A stretch of DNA of 64,000 bases from an uncultured Pelagibacteraceae bacterium (GCA_902589345.1 CACISU010000001.1:248001-312000), one strand, 5' to 3'; positions 36,254 through 45,276 are shown, counted from the stretch's first letter. Translations and numbers: made by a program. The notes: a model not told the origin generated them from the sequence alone.

Positions 36254-37153
36254 ATGGAAATATATCTCAAACTTTTTGAAGTTTTATTTCCAGTATTTTT
36301 TATTGTTGGAATTGGATATTTCATTGGTAGAAAAAATAAGAATTTTGACACATCTTTTATAACTGACTACTCAGCAAATTTTGGTGCCCCAGCCTTATTT
36401 ATTTTTGCAATTACATCATCTGGAGTAAAATTTGATATTTTCGCCGAATATTTTATATATTCAATTATTGCTCTTACATCATTTGCAATTGTTGGCATTA
36501 TATTTTTATTAGCAATGAAGAAAGATTATATTAGGGAACTTCCACCGTTTTTCCTTCCAAATACAGGCAACATGGGAATACCTATATGCTTATTTGCTTA
36601 TGGTTCTTTAGGCATGGGTGTTGCTGCTGCAATTTCATCTTTAGTAGTACTTTTGCATTTTACTTTAAATATTTTTTTAGCTAGTAAAAAAATGGATGTT
36701 AATATTATTCTTAAAAGTCCATCAACATACGCTGTAATTATTTCAGTAGCTTTTTTATATTACGACCTAGAAATGCCAAAGTTTGTAATAAATAGCGTTA
36801 TGTTATTAGGTTATGCAATGATTGTGTTAATATTAATGTCGTTAGGAATATCATTAACTCAGCTAAAAGTATTTTCAATTAAAAGTTCAATAATATCTTC
36901 GATTGGAAGAGTCATAATTGGACCTTTAATAGGAATTTTACTTATTAAAATTTTTAACTTAACTGGATATGCTGCTGGCGTTCTATTAATTCAATCTTCA
37001 ATGCCAAGTGCAATATTAACATATTTAATTGCCTCAATGTATTCACCTAAAAAAATTGTTGATAACATCTCAAGTATGATAGTTGTTTCTACTTTAATGT
37101 CACTTATAACTGTACCGATTGTAGTTTTTTTATCTTTGAAATTTTTCAGTTAA
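36254..37153 (+). CDS. AEC (auxin efflux carrier) family transporter
   Basis: This 299-residue membrane protein has about 10 hydrophobic segments. LFEVLFPVFFIVGIGYFIGR at the N-terminus and PFFLPNTGNMGIPICLFAYGSLG near residue 96 match the AEC family, and SSMPSAILTYLIA near residue 250 is the second signature. Bacterial members export or exchange organic acids such as malate. The substrate is not predictable. It starts 1 bp after hom. Confidence 0.87.
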   Translation: MEIYLKLFEVLFPVFFIVGIGYFIGRKNKNFDTSFITDYSANFGAPALFIFAITSSGVKFDIFAEYFIYSIIALTSFAIVGIIFLLAMKKDYIRELPPFFLPNTGNMGIPICLFAYGSLGMGVAAAISSLVVLLHFTLNIFLASKKMDVNIILKSPSTYAVIISVAFLYYDLEMPKFVINSVMLLGYAMIVLILMSLGISLTQLKVFSIKSSIISSIGRVIIGPLIGILLIKIFNLTGYAAGVLLIQSSMPSAILTYLIASMYSPKKIVDNISSMIVVSTLMSLITVPIVVFLSLKFFS

Positions 37154-37161
37154 TAGTTAAT

Positions 37162-37716
37162 TTAACTAATTAATTTATCAATAGCTTTCAAAATTTTCTT
37201 TGATGTTGGTTTAGTAAATGGGGCAAAAGTATCAACAACTCTTCCATTTTTGTCTATTAAAATTTTATGGAAATTCCACTTTGGTGAAGCAGAATTTCCA
37301 AAACTTTTTTTTGCCCATTTATAAATAATATGGGCATCGTCACCTTTTACACTAGTTATTTCAGTCATGGGAAAATTGATATTAAAATTTGTTTCACAAA
37401 AATTTTTAACTTCTTTGCTACTATTCTTTTCTTGATTAAAAGAATTTGAAGGTACACCTAAAATAATTACTTTATTTTCTTTGTAAGTATCCCATAATTC
37501 TTGAAGATCATCGTACTGTTTTGTGAATCCGCAGTAGCTTGCTGTATTTACTAATAAAACTACATTTCCTGAAAATTTACTTAATTCAAGCTTTTCGCCA
37601 TTAATAAGGTTTATAGAAAAATCAAAAAAACTTTTTTCGCTATCTGCACTACTAAAATTTATTAAAGTCATTAATATTGTTAATGTAAAAGTGAATAATC
37701 TTAAATTTTTATTCAT
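37162..37716 (-). CDS. glutathione peroxidase-like thiol peroxidase, exported
   Basis: This 184-residue protein has an N-terminal signal (FTLTILMTLINFSSA). The peroxidatic Cys is in VNTASYCGFTKQYDDLQELW near residue 62, followed by GVPSNSFNQE (the tetrad Gln) and KWNFHKILIDKNG (Trp and Asn). A second Cys (NFCETNF) could resolve the reaction, suggesting thioredoxin-type reduction rather than glutathione. The canonical FPCNQF loop has PSNSF here. It would detoxify peroxides in the periplasm. The stop of nhaA overlaps its start by one base. Confidence 0.88.
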   Translation of the reverse strand: MNKNLRLFTFTLTILMTLINFSSADSEKSFFDFSINLINGEKLELSKFSGNVVLLVNTASYCGFTKQYDDLQELWDTYKENKVIILGVPSNSFNQEKNSSKEVKNFCETNFNINFPMTEITSVKGDDAHIIYKWAKKSFGNSASPKWNFHKILIDKNGRVVDTFAPFTKPTSKKILKAIDKLIS

Positions 37717-38888
37717 TATTTTTTCGGTGATACATATAGCAAAAAAAATCCAAAAATAGTTGATAATAGTGACCCACTTAAAACTCCTATTTTAACACCG
37801 TCCATATACTGTGTATTTTCTACAAAAGCTAAGTTTCCGACAAACAAACTCATTGTGAAACCTATTCCAGTTAATACACCAACTCCATAAAAGCTAATCC
37901 AATTTGAATTATTAGGCATTTTAGCAAGACCAAGTTTGATTGCTGCGTAAGAGAAGGCGAATACACCAAATTGTTTACCCACAAATAGTCCTAAAAGTAT
38001 ACCTAGAGGCACTGGATTTAATAATGATGCAAATGATAAGCCTTTTAATGAAACACCCGCATTTGCGAATGCAAATAACGGCATTATAAAATACGCTACA
38101 TAAGGACTAATTAAATGTTCAATTTTAACTAATAATGAAAAATCATTTTCTTTTTTTCTATGTGGAATGCAACAAGCTAACAACACACCAGCTATTGTTG
38201 CATGAACTCCTGATTTATAAGTAAAATACCATAAAAACAAACCTATTATTAAATAAGGCAAGAATTTTTTAATATTAAATCTGTTTAATATATATAAACA
38301 ACTAAAGGTTATAAAAATTAAAATAAGGTAATAAATACTTAAATCGCCAGTATAAAAAAAAGCAATTATTATAATTGCTCCTAAATCATCAATTATAGCT
38401 AATGCAGTTAAAAAAACTTTTAAAGACAAGGGGACTCTAGATCCTAACAAAGATAAGATACCAATAGAAAACGCAATGTCTGTTGCAGAAGGTATGGCCC
38501 AACCATTTAATGTATCAGGACTTTTTATATTTATGAAAATATATATTAATGCTGGAACTAGCATTCCACCAACAGCTCCAATAATAGGTAACGATGCTTG
38601 CTTCAAAGATGATAATTCACCTTGTAAAAATTCCCTTTTAATTTCCAACGTCACAAAGAAAAAAAAGATGGCCATTAATGCATCATTTATCCAATGAAGA
38701 ATACTTAATTTTAGACCAAAACTGTTAATCCCAATAAATAAATATTTATCAAGTGATTGAAAATAAAAATTAGCAAAATTTGAATTGCTTACATAAAGAG
38801 CTACTACAGCACTTATTAATAATAAGATTCCACTAGCTGCTTCAAGTTTAAAAAACCACTTAAAAGATTTAGAAATATATTGAATCAT
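37716..38888 (-). CDS. nhaA: Na+/H+ antiporter NhaA
   Basis: This 390-residue antiporter has about 12 membrane helices. WAIPSATDIAFSIGILSLLGSR and LTALAIIDDLGAIIIIAFFYTG carry the transport aspartates known from E. coli NhaA (Asp133, Asp163/164). LHWINDALMAIFFFFVTLEIKREF and GIGFTMSLFVGNLAF are also conserved. It controls Na+ and pH balance in a marine cell. Confidence 0.96.
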   Translation of the reverse strand: MIQYISKSFKWFFKLEAASGILLLISAVVALYVSNSNFANFYFQSLDKYLFIGINSFGLKLSILHWINDALMAIFFFFVTLEIKREFLQGELSSLKQASLPIIGAVGGMLVPALIYIFINIKSPDTLNGWAIPSATDIAFSIGILSLLGSRVPLSLKVFLTALAIIDDLGAIIIIAFFYTGDLSIYYLILIFITFSCLYILNRFNIKKFLPYLIIGLFLWYFTYKSGVHATIAGVLLACCIPHRKKENDFSLLVKIEHLISPYVAYFIMPLFAFANAGVSLKGLSFASLLNPVPLGILLGLFVGKQFGVFAFSYAAIKLGLAKMPNNSNWISFYGVGVLTGIGFTMSLFVGNLAFVENTQYMDGVKIGVLSGSLLSTIFGFFLLYVSPKK

Positions 38889-38889
38889 T

Positions 38890-39333
38890 TTATCTTATTA
38901 AATCGATGAAAAATAATTTCAAATCTTTTAATGTCTCATATAAAGAATTCATGATATTATTAATGTTAGGATAAAATGAAGAAATTTGTGATTTAAACGT
39001 ATCTACTAATATAATTAATGCAATTATTAAAATGAGATAAAAAAATAAAATTTTAAAGTTGAATGTTTTTATTGACTTATTAGGGACATCAATTTCATCT
39101 TTATCATTCGATATAAAATCTTTTGAAAAAGTTCCTTCATCATAATTTGCACTTTTTTCTTTTGAAGTACCGTTACCTTCAGGTTCTAAGACATCATCAT
39201 TAATAGATTTCTTTGGCAAGGTGTAAAACCATTTACGATCACAAAAGCCGCATTGCAGATTTCTTCCTTCTTTAGGAATTAATGATGCGTCTACATTGAA
39301 TTTTTTATCACCGCAAGGACACGTAATTATCAT
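38890..39333 (-). CDS. zinc-ribbon membrane-anchored protein (MJ0042-type zinc finger)
   Basis: This 147-residue protein has an N-terminal zinc ribbon: IITCPCGDKKFNVDASLIP and LQCGFCDRKWFYTL, with Cys pairs at residues 4/6 and 28/31. A polar, acidic linker (about residues 45-90) is followed by one membrane helix (FYLILIIALIILVDTF) and a short tail. Similar proteins are common in Alphaproteobacteria, usually of unknown role. It lies 1 bp upstream of nhaA. Confidence 0.75.
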   Translation of the reverse strand: MIITCPCGDKKFNVDASLIPKEGRNLQCGFCDRKWFYTLPKKSINDDVLEPEGNGTSKEKSANYDEGTFSKDFISNDKDEIDVPNKSIKTFNFKILFFYLILIIALIILVDTFKSQISSFYPNINNIMNSLYETLKDLKLFFIDLIR

Positions 39334-39390
39334 GTGATCTTTTATACCAGATTCTTATTAAAATTCTTTCATTTTTGATCTATTTATACT

Positions 39391-39418
39391 TTGAAAATAA
39401 CATTATGTACTGTATTAG
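39391..39418 (+). promoter_or_regulatory. promoter of tRNA-Pro
   Basis: A -35 box TTGAAA at 39391-39396 and a -10 box TATTAG at 39413-39418 are separated by 16 bp. The expected transcription start is about 39425, a few bases before the mature tRNA at 39428. Confidence 0.5.
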
Positions 39419-39427
39419 TAATCAATT

Positions 39428-39504
<77 letters not shown>

Positions 39505-39508
39505 TTAT

Positions 39509-39790
39509 ATGAAAAGAGCAAAAATTTATAAACCTTCAAAAACAGCTATGCAGTCTGGTTTAAAAAAATTTGATAAATGGCTTTTAGAATTTATTACTGA
39601 TAAACCTGGCACAAATCCTTTAATGGGATGGGAGAGTTCTTCTGACACATACTCTGAATTAAATTTAGAGTTTTCATCTAAAGAACTTGCTATAGATTAT
39701 GCAAAAAAAAATAAAATTAATTATGAATTGATTGAGCCAAAAGAAAGAAAAATTGTTAAGAAATCATATGCTGATAATTTCACTAAGTAG
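39509..39790 (+). CDS. NADH dehydrogenase accessory subunit, NDUFS4-like
   Basis: This 93-residue protein matches the ETC complex I 18-kDa (NDUFS4) family. RAKIYKPSKTAMQSGLKKFDKWLLEF is at the N-terminus and PLMGWESSSDTYSELNLEFSSKELAIDYAKK follows. The ATG at 39509 is chosen, since the reading frame further upstream runs through tRNA-Pro. In Alphaproteobacteria and mitochondria this subunit stabilises complex I. It is placed 5 bp after the tRNA, so it may be read from the tRNA promoter. Confidence 0.9.
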   Translation: MKRAKIYKPSKTAMQSGLKKFDKWLLEFITDKPGTNPLMGWESSSDTYSELNLEFSSKELAIDYAKKNKINYELIEPKERKIVKKSYADNFTK

Positions 39791-39794
39791 ATAA

Positions 39795-40793
39795 ATGTTT
39801 AAATTTTTTACTAATAAAAGATGGTTTTTATGGAGTATTTTTGGATCAATATTCATATTAATTTCAACTTGGTACCAAGTCCAATTAGACGTTAAGATAA
39901 ATGAATGGTTTGGTGATTTTTATGATACTTTACAAAAAGCTTTAACCACACCAGGTGCTGTCACTGAGTCAGAATTTATCGGCTACTTATTTACTTTTGC
40001 AAAAATTGCTGGTCTATGGATAGTAATTGCAGTATTTACAGGTTTTTTTACTAGTCATTGGGTATTTAGATGGAGAACTTCAATGGCTGACTATTATCAT
40101 GAACAGTGGCTAAAAGCTAGATTAACAGAAGGTGCTTCTCAGAGGGTTCAAGAAGATACATTAAAGTTTGCAAGAATTATGGAAGGACTTGGAACTGGAC
40201 TATTAGATAGTTTAATGACTTTAATTGCTTTCACTCCTATACTCTGGGGTCTTTCAAAGCAAATAGATGTTTTGCCTTGGATTGGTGAGGTAGATCATGC
40301 ATTAGTTTGGGTTGCTATAATATCTGCTTTAGGTGGAACATTATTATTAGCTGCGGTGGGTATAAAACTTCCTGGTATTGAATATGATATTCAAAAAGAA
40401 GAAGCTGGTTATAGAAAAGAATTAGTTCATGGGGAAGACGATCCAATTAGAGCAGCTCCACCTACCATAGGACAGCTATACGACAGGGTAAGGGGTATTC
40501 ATTACAAATCTTATTTTCATTATTTATATTTCAATACTGTCAAATGGAGTTATTTCCAAGGTATGGTAATAGTTCCTTATTTAGCATTAGCTCCTACAAT
40601 TGTTACAGGCGCTATAACTTTAGGTTTTGTACAACAAATAACACGTGCTTTTGGTAGAGTTGAAGGATCTCTTCAATATCTAGTTAAAAGCTGGTCTACG
40701 ATTGTAGAACTAATATCAGTCTGGAAAAGACTTACTGAATTTGAAAAAAAATTAAATTCTCAAAATAATGATTTAGAAACTAAGATAGTTTAA
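39795..40793 (+). CDS. SbmA/BacA-like inner membrane transporter
   Basis: This 332-residue membrane protein matches the SbmA/BacA family: WFLWSIFGSIFILISTWYQVQLDVKINEWFGDFYDTLQ near the N-terminus, HWVFRWRTSMADYYHEQW, and IEGASQRVQEDTLKFARIMEG-like (here EGASQRVQEDTLKFA). SbmA proteins are H+-driven importers of peptides and related molecules and lack an ATPase domain, as here. It is shorter than E. coli SbmA (406). The physiological substrate in SAR11 is unknown. Its stop shares a base with glpX. Confidence 0.87.
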   Translation: MFKFFTNKRWFLWSIFGSIFILISTWYQVQLDVKINEWFGDFYDTLQKALTTPGAVTESEFIGYLFTFAKIAGLWIVIAVFTGFFTSHWVFRWRTSMADYYHEQWLKARLTEGASQRVQEDTLKFARIMEGLGTGLLDSLMTLIAFTPILWGLSKQIDVLPWIGEVDHALVWVAIISALGGTLLLAAVGIKLPGIEYDIQKEEAGYRKELVHGEDDPIRAAPPTIGQLYDRVRGIHYKSYFHYLYFNTVKWSYFQGMVIVPYLALAPTIVTGAITLGFVQQITRAFGRVEGSLQYLVKSWSTIVELISVWKRLTEFEKKLNSQNNDLETKIV

Positions 40794-41737
40794 TGTCACT
40801 AAGTAAAGATTTAATTAATAAATTTTCATATATTACATCAATGGCTGCTGCCGCGACATTTGCATATATAGGCAAAAAAGACAAAATTGCTGCTGATAAA
40901 GCTGCAGTAGATATGATGAGAAGAGAAATTAACAAGTTAAATATTAACGGCAAAATAGTAATAGGAGAGGGGGAGTTAGATGAGGCGCCGATGCTTTATA
41001 TAGGAGAAACTCTAGGTTCTGGTCAAGGTGTTTCCTTGGATATAGCTGTTGATCCAGTTGAGGGTACTAATTTAGTTGCAAATAACCTACCTGGAGGACT
41101 TTCAGTAATAGCAGTTGCAGAAAAGGATAACCTATTTAATGCTCCAGAAACATATATGAACAAAATAGCTTTTGGAAAAGATGTACCAAAGTCTGCTTTA
41201 GATTTGGATTTTTCTATTGAAAAAAATATAAAAAACCTTGCTGACGTTAAAAATAAAGATATTAAAGATATTACCGCTTGTTTATTAGATAGACCAAGGC
41301 ACAATGAACTAATAAGAGAATTAAATAAACTTAATGTTAATTTAAAGCTCATTACCGATGGAGATGTATCAGGAGCTTTACTTGTCACAGAAGAAAAACA
41401 TAACGTTGATATTTTTCTAGGTATAGGAGGAGGTCCGGAAGGAGTTTTAGCAGCTTCAGCTTTAGATGCATATGGCTGTAATTTTCAAGGAAGATTAATA
41501 TTTGAAAAAGAAGATGAAATTAGCAGGGCAAAAAAGATGGGAATAAGTGATCTAAAGAGAAAATATGAAATTAATGAAATTATTAGAGGTGATTCAATAT
41601 TTTGTGCAACAGGTATAACTGATGGTGATTTGGTTGAAGGAGTAAAAAAAGTGGACGGGCAGTATCACACAGAAACTCTAGTTGCTCATAAAAACTCTAA
41701 TATAAATGTTGTAAAAAATAAGGTTACTATTGCTTGA
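40793..41737 (+). CDS. glpX: fructose-1,6-bisphosphatase class II
   Basis: This 314-residue enzyme removes the 1-phosphate of fructose 1,6-bisphosphate (gluconeogenesis). Motifs are AAVDMMRREINKLN, KIVIGEGELDEAPMLYIGE (metal-binding Glu/Asp), DIAVDPVEGTNLVANNLPGG, LKLITDGDVSGAL and GIGGGPEGVLAASAL. The length is normal. Its end carries the promoter of tRNA-Glu. Confidence 0.95.
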   Translation: MSLSKDLINKFSYITSMAAAATFAYIGKKDKIAADKAAVDMMRREINKLNINGKIVIGEGELDEAPMLYIGETLGSGQGVSLDIAVDPVEGTNLVANNLPGGLSVIAVAEKDNLFNAPETYMNKIAFGKDVPKSALDLDFSIEKNIKNLADVKNKDIKDITACLLDRPRHNELIRELNKLNVNLKLITDGDVSGALLVTEEKHNVDIFLGIGGGPEGVLAASALDAYGCNFQGRLIFEKEDEISRAKKMGISDLKRKYEINEIIRGDSIFCATGITDGDLVEGVKKVDGQYHTETLVAHKNSNINVVKNKVTIA

Positions 41738-41757
41738 TTAATAATATTAATTACAAT
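41730..41757 (+). promoter_or_regulatory. promoter of tRNA-Glu
   Basis: A -35-like TTGCTT at 41730-41735 overlaps the end of glpX. A -10 TACAAT at 41752-41757 follows after 16 bp. Transcription would start around 41764, nine bases before the tRNA. Confidence 0.45.
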
Positions 41758-41772
41758 AAAAGAACAAATTCT

Positions 41773-41847
41773 GGTCCCTTCGTCTATCGGTTAGGACACG
41801 TGGTTTTCATCCTCGAAAGAGGGGTTCGATTCCCCTAGGGACCGCCA
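41773..41847 (+). tRNA. tRNA-Glu(TTC)
   Basis: A 75-nt tRNA with encoded CCA. The acceptor stem GGTCCCT pairs with AGGGACC. The anticodon loop TTTTCAT gives TTC. The T arm is AGGGG-TTCGATT-CCCCT. The anticodon stem CGTGG/CCTCG has a U-U mismatch at positions 29-41, which is unusual. A GIY-YIG gene begins 5 bp after the CCA. Confidence 0.94.
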
Positions 41848-41852
41848 ATTCA

Positions 41853-42101
41853 ATGTATTATGTATATTTAATAGTTGCCAAAATCAAAAATAAGACAATA
41901 TCATATGTAGGATATACAAATAATCTAGATAAAAGAATTATGCTTCATAACAAATCTAAAGGAGCAAAGTTCACTAGAGGTAAAAAATGGAAGTTAAAAT
42001 ATTATAAGACGTATAATAGTAAAAAAGAAGCCATGAAGGAAGAATTTATATTAAAAAAAAATTATAAACTTAGAAATAAAATAAAATTTAACAAGAAATG
42101 A
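41853..42101 (+). CDS. GIY-YIG domain protein (UPF0213-like)
   Basis: This 82-residue single-domain protein has YYVYLIVAKIKNKTISYVGYTNNLDKRIMLHNKSKGAKFTR, with VYL and YVGYTNN as the GIY-YIG pair, then the conserved Arg and a Glu (KEEFILKK). Such small proteins are common in bacteria; relatives are nucleases of unclear target. It lies between tRNA-Glu and a glycosyltransferase (4-bp overlap) and may be part of a variable region. Confidence 0.85.
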   Translation: MYYVYLIVAKIKNKTISYVGYTNNLDKRIMLHNKSKGAKFTRGKKWKLKYYKTYNSKKEAMKEEFILKKNYKLRNKIKFNKK

Positions 42102-44233
42102 GAAAAATTTCAATATTACTACCATTCAAAGAAAATTTTTCACCTACCTACCCAGGTGCAGTTTCATTATTTATTAACGATACTCTTCGTATAAGTAAAT
42201 TTAAAAAGAATACAATAGTTTATGGTAACACTGAATATAATGAGAAATTTAATTTAAATTATATAAATATAAAGCTCAGTAAAAATATCTTTCAAAGTCA
42301 AAATAAAAAGTACGTAAAAGAATTCATAAAAATTGAAGAAAAAAGAAATTCAGATTTAATAGAATTACACAATAGACCTATTTATTTATCGTATCTGTTA
42401 AATAAATTAAAAAAAAGAAATTATTTATTATATTTTCATAATGATCCATTGACCATGGTTGGTTCAAAATCAGTAGGTGAAAGAATATTTCTTTTAGAAA
42501 ACTGTTTTAAAATTATTTTTAATAGCAATTGGTCTAAAAGAAGATTTTTACAAAATATGAGAAGTGAACATATTAATAGTGATAAGCTAGTTGTAATTAA
42601 TCAATCAGCAAAAAAAAATAATATAAATATAAAAAAAAAACAAAATTTAATTACATTTGTTGGCAAACTCAACAGATCTAAAGGTTACGATTTATTTGGA
42701 AAAGCTATTGTACAAATTTTAAATAAATATAAAAATTGGAATAGTATTGTAGTTGGCGATGAGCCAAGAGATAAAATCGATTTTAATCATAAAAATTTAT
42801 TTAAACTTGGATTTAAAAAACATAATGAGGTTTTAAATATATATAAAAAATCAAGTATTGCGGTAGTGTGTTCCAGATGGAATGAACCGTTTGGAAGAAC
42901 TAGTCTTGAAGCAGCCTCAAATGGATGTGCGGTGATAATTAGTAATAGAGGTGGTTTACCTGAAACGGTTACAGATGGTGTTGTTTTAAAAAAGTTAGAT
43001 GTCTCAAATATATTTAAAGAAATCGAAAAACTAATATTAAATAAAAGTCTAAGAAATAAAATACAAAAATTATCATTAAAAAATTTTTACTTAACACATA
43101 AATATATTACTGACCTTATTGATGAGATAAGAGATCAAAAATTGTTAATTAATAAAAATATTAATTATAATAAAGCAAATAAATCATTAAGAATTTTGCA
43201 TGTAACAAACTTTAATGAACGACATAATGGGAGACTTTTTTTTAATACGGGAAGAAGAATTAATAACGGTTTTGTTAGACTTGGCAACAGTGTTTTAGAA
43301 TTTAGTGATAGGGATATACAGAAAAACTATAAATCATATTCAGATATTACAGGCAGTAGATCCTTAAATGAAAAATTAAAAAAAACTTGTTACAATTATA
43401 AGCCGGACCTGCTTATATTGGGTCACGCTGATTTGGTTTCCCCTGAAATGTTAGGTGAACTTAAAGATGAATATCCCTCCCTTAAAATAGGTCAATGGTT
43501 TTTAGATCCTTTAAATAAAAACGGACCAGATTTTAAAAAAAATAAGAACAGAATATTGCATAAATCAAAATTTGTTGACGCTAATTTTTTAACAACTAGT
43601 CCTGATGTATTGAGTTTTCTTCCAAAAAATGTTGAGAATTTTTATATACCCAACCCAGCTGATAAATCATTTGAAACACTTAATAATTATAATAAAAATT
43701 GTTCTAATGATGTATTCTTTGCACTTAGTCACGGAGTTCATAGAGGAAATCTTAAATTAAGAACTACCGACGATAGAGAATTATTTGTAAAAAAATTAAT
43801 TGATATAACTAACAATGTTAAATTTGACATATTTGGCATAAACAATATTCAACCAATCTGGGCTGATCAATATTTTAAAACAATATCTAATTCCAAAATG
43901 GGTTTAAATTTAAGTAGAGGATCTCCTATAAAATATTATAGCAGTGACAGGATAACTCAAATTACTGGCAATGGACTTGTTACCTTAATTGATGAAAAGA
44001 CCCATTATAATCATTTTTTTTCAAAAGATGAGATGGTTTTTTATAAAAACATCTCTGATTTATCTGAGAAAATTTCTAAATTAGCCAGAGATGAAAAATT
44101 AAGAAAATCAATTGGTAGAAAAGGTAAGGAAAAATATATGAAATATTTTAATTCTAATTTAGTTGCAGAATTTATAATTAATAAAACACTTAATACCAAA
44201 TCTAAATCTAAGTATATTTGGCATAAAAATTAG
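42098..44233 (+). CDS. two-domain glycosyltransferase (GT4-type + CgeB-like)
   Basis: This 711-residue protein joins two glycosyltransferase-like halves. Residues 1 to about 350 form a GT-B/GT4 enzyme: ITFVGKLNRSKGYDLFGKAI, then VVCSRWNEPFGRTSLEAASNG and ISNRGGLPETVTDGV, the nucleotide-sugar site. Residues about 365-711 look like CgeB/DUF3880-type transferases (LRILHVTNFNERHNGRLFF, and the end YNHFFSKDEMVFYKNISDLSEKI). It probably builds a surface polysaccharide, but donor and acceptor are unknown. No other polysaccharide genes adjoin it. Confidence 0.85.
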   Translation: MRKISILLPFKENFSPTYPGAVSLFINDTLRISKFKKNTIVYGNTEYNEKFNLNYINIKLSKNIFQSQNKKYVKEFIKIEEKRNSDLIELHNRPIYLSYLLNKLKKRNYLLYFHNDPLTMVGSKSVGERIFLLENCFKIIFNSNWSKRRFLQNMRSEHINSDKLVVINQSAKKNNINIKKKQNLITFVGKLNRSKGYDLFGKAIVQILNKYKNWNSIVVGDEPRDKIDFNHKNLFKLGFKKHNEVLNIYKKSSIAVVCSRWNEPFGRTSLEAASNGCAVIISNRGGLPETVTDGVVLKKLDVSNIFKEIEKLILNKSLRNKIQKLSLKNFYLTHKYITDLIDEIRDQKLLINKNINYNKANKSLRILHVTNFNERHNGRLFFNTGRRINNGFVRLGNSVLEFSDRDIQKNYKSYSDITGSRSLNEKLKKTCYNYKPDLLILGHADLVSPEMLGELKDEYPSLKIGQWFLDPLNKNGPDFKKNKNRILHKSKFVDANFLTTSPDVLSFLPKNVENFYIPNPADKSFETLNNYNKNCSNDVFFALSHGVHRGNLKLRTTDDRELFVKKLIDITNNVKFDIFGINNIQPIWADQYFKTISNSKMGLNLSRGSPIKYYSSDRITQITGNGLVTLIDEKTHYNHFFSKDEMVFYKNISDLSEKISKLARDEKLRKSIGRKGKEKYMKYFNSNLVAEFIINKTLNTKSKSKYIWHKN

Positions 44234-44260
44234 TATTTCTTATTAGTTTTAATTAGTTTT

Positions 44261-45214
44261 CTATATTTTAACTTTGCTTAAAGCGTTATTCTTAAATATA
44301 TTCGCTTCTCTGATATATCTTCTTACCATTTGTGTAGTTTTATGTCCTGTCATTGCCATTATACTTCTTTCATCAGCACCAGATTCAGCAGCAACAGTTG
44401 CAAAACCTGAACGCAAACTATGGCCAGCAAAGTTATTATTTTCAATACCTGCTAAATTTAAATATTCCTTTATTAACAAGACTACTGATTGATCTGTTAA
44501 TCTTTTATCTGTTAATTTTGATCCTTTGGAAAATCTCCTAAAAATAGGTCCAGATTTGATTTTAGAAATTTCTAACCATTTTTTTAAATTGGATACTGGG
44601 CAATAAATTTCATTTTCGAAGTAGGGCAGTCCTTTTATCATTCCTTCACCAAATTGGTCTGTTTTTGATCTTCTAATAGTTATTTTAAGTCCTTCAGGAA
44701 CAAATTCTAGATCCTCATGATCAATTGAAATCAGTTCGGTTCTTCTAAAACCACCTCCAAAGCCTGTTAGTATTATTGATTTATCTCTTAATTTTTTTAT
44801 TTCTTCAAATTTTTGTTTATCTATTATATTAATTACTGATTTTAAATGATTGATTAATATTGGTTTTTTACCTTTCTGAATACTTCCTTTTACCCTTCTT
44901 ATTCCCATTAAGTTTTCAACAATGATTGGATGTTTTGTATCTAAATAATGCCCTTTTAGTTTATGAACCATGCTAATTGAAACTAATCTTCTTCTTAAAG
45001 TGCTTATTTTTGAATTTTTAGAAAGGTGGGTAAGGTATAAAGAAACGATTTTAGGTTCAGATGGTAGGGAATTTAAACCATGCTTAGCACAAAAAGCTCC
45101 AAAGTCTTTAAAGTCTGATTTATATGCTCTTAAAGTGTTATTTGCTTTAGAACTTTTGAGGTTATTTAAAGTTGCCTCATGAAGCGATTTTAGGTCTGTT
45201 GTCAGTTCATTCAT
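44261..45214 (-). CDS. Cre-like tyrosine site-specific recombinase/integrase
   Basis: This 317-residue protein has an N-terminal SAM-like core-binding domain (about residues 10-110, NNTLRAYKSDFKDFGAFC and STLRRRLVSISMVHKLKG). The C-terminal catalytic domain has all active-site residues: Arg157 (FRRTEL), Lys184 (RRSKTDQ), His265 and Arg268 (HSLRSGFAT), His291 (TGHKT) and nucleophile Tyr300 (MVRRYIRE). It resembles Cre-type plasmid/phage recombinases more than XerC or XerD. Its promoter and a lox-like inverted repeat lie directly upstream. The gene is convergent with the glycosyltransferase. No excisionase or phage genes are near. Confidence 0.94.
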   Translation of the reverse strand: MNELTTDLKSLHEATLNNLKSSKANNTLRAYKSDFKDFGAFCAKHGLNSLPSEPKIVSLYLTHLSKNSKISTLRRRLVSISMVHKLKGHYLDTKHPIIVENLMGIRRVKGSIQKGKKPILINHLKSVINIIDKQKFEEIKKLRDKSIILTGFGGGFRRTELISIDHEDLEFVPEGLKITIRRSKTDQFGEGMIKGLPYFENEIYCPVSNLKKWLEISKIKSGPIFRRFSKGSKLTDKRLTDQSVVLLIKEYLNLAGIENNNFAGHSLRSGFATVAAESGADERSIMAMTGHKTTQMVRRYIREANIFKNNALSKVKI

Positions 45215-45217
45215 ATA

Positions 45218-45252
45218 ATTACTATTGATAACAATTAATTATCAATAGTAAT
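45218..45252. repeat. 14-bp perfect inverted repeat with 7-bp spacer (lox-like site or operator)
   Basis: The left arm ATTACTATTGATAA (45218-45231) and right arm TTATCAATAGTAAT (45239-45252) are perfect inverted copies around CAATTAA. This 14-7-14 layout is like recombination sites of tyrosine recombinases (loxP 13-8-13, dif 11-6-11). It lies 3 bp upstream of the recombinase start codon and overlaps the -10 of its promoter, so it could also be an autoregulatory operator. The expected transcript starts inside it, so an RNA hairpin is less likely. Confidence 0.7.
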
Positions 45253-45276
45253 AATATAACACATTTAATATGTCAA
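45248..45276 (-). promoter_or_regulatory. recombinase promoter
   Basis: On the minus strand a perfect -35 TTGACA (complement of 45271-45276) and a -10 TATTAC (complement of 45248-45253) are 17 bp apart. The -10 overlaps the right arm of the inverted repeat by 5 bp. Transcription would start near 45241, 27 bp before the ATG. Binding to the repeat should block this promoter. Confidence 0.6.

Noticed and set aside
37171-37186. A second copy of the lox-like arm (TTATCAATAG at the end of the peroxidase gene, and CTATTGATAA near 34650 in argC)
   Set aside because: Only 10 bases match a single arm, with no inverted partner. Such matches are expected by chance in DNA this rich in A+T.
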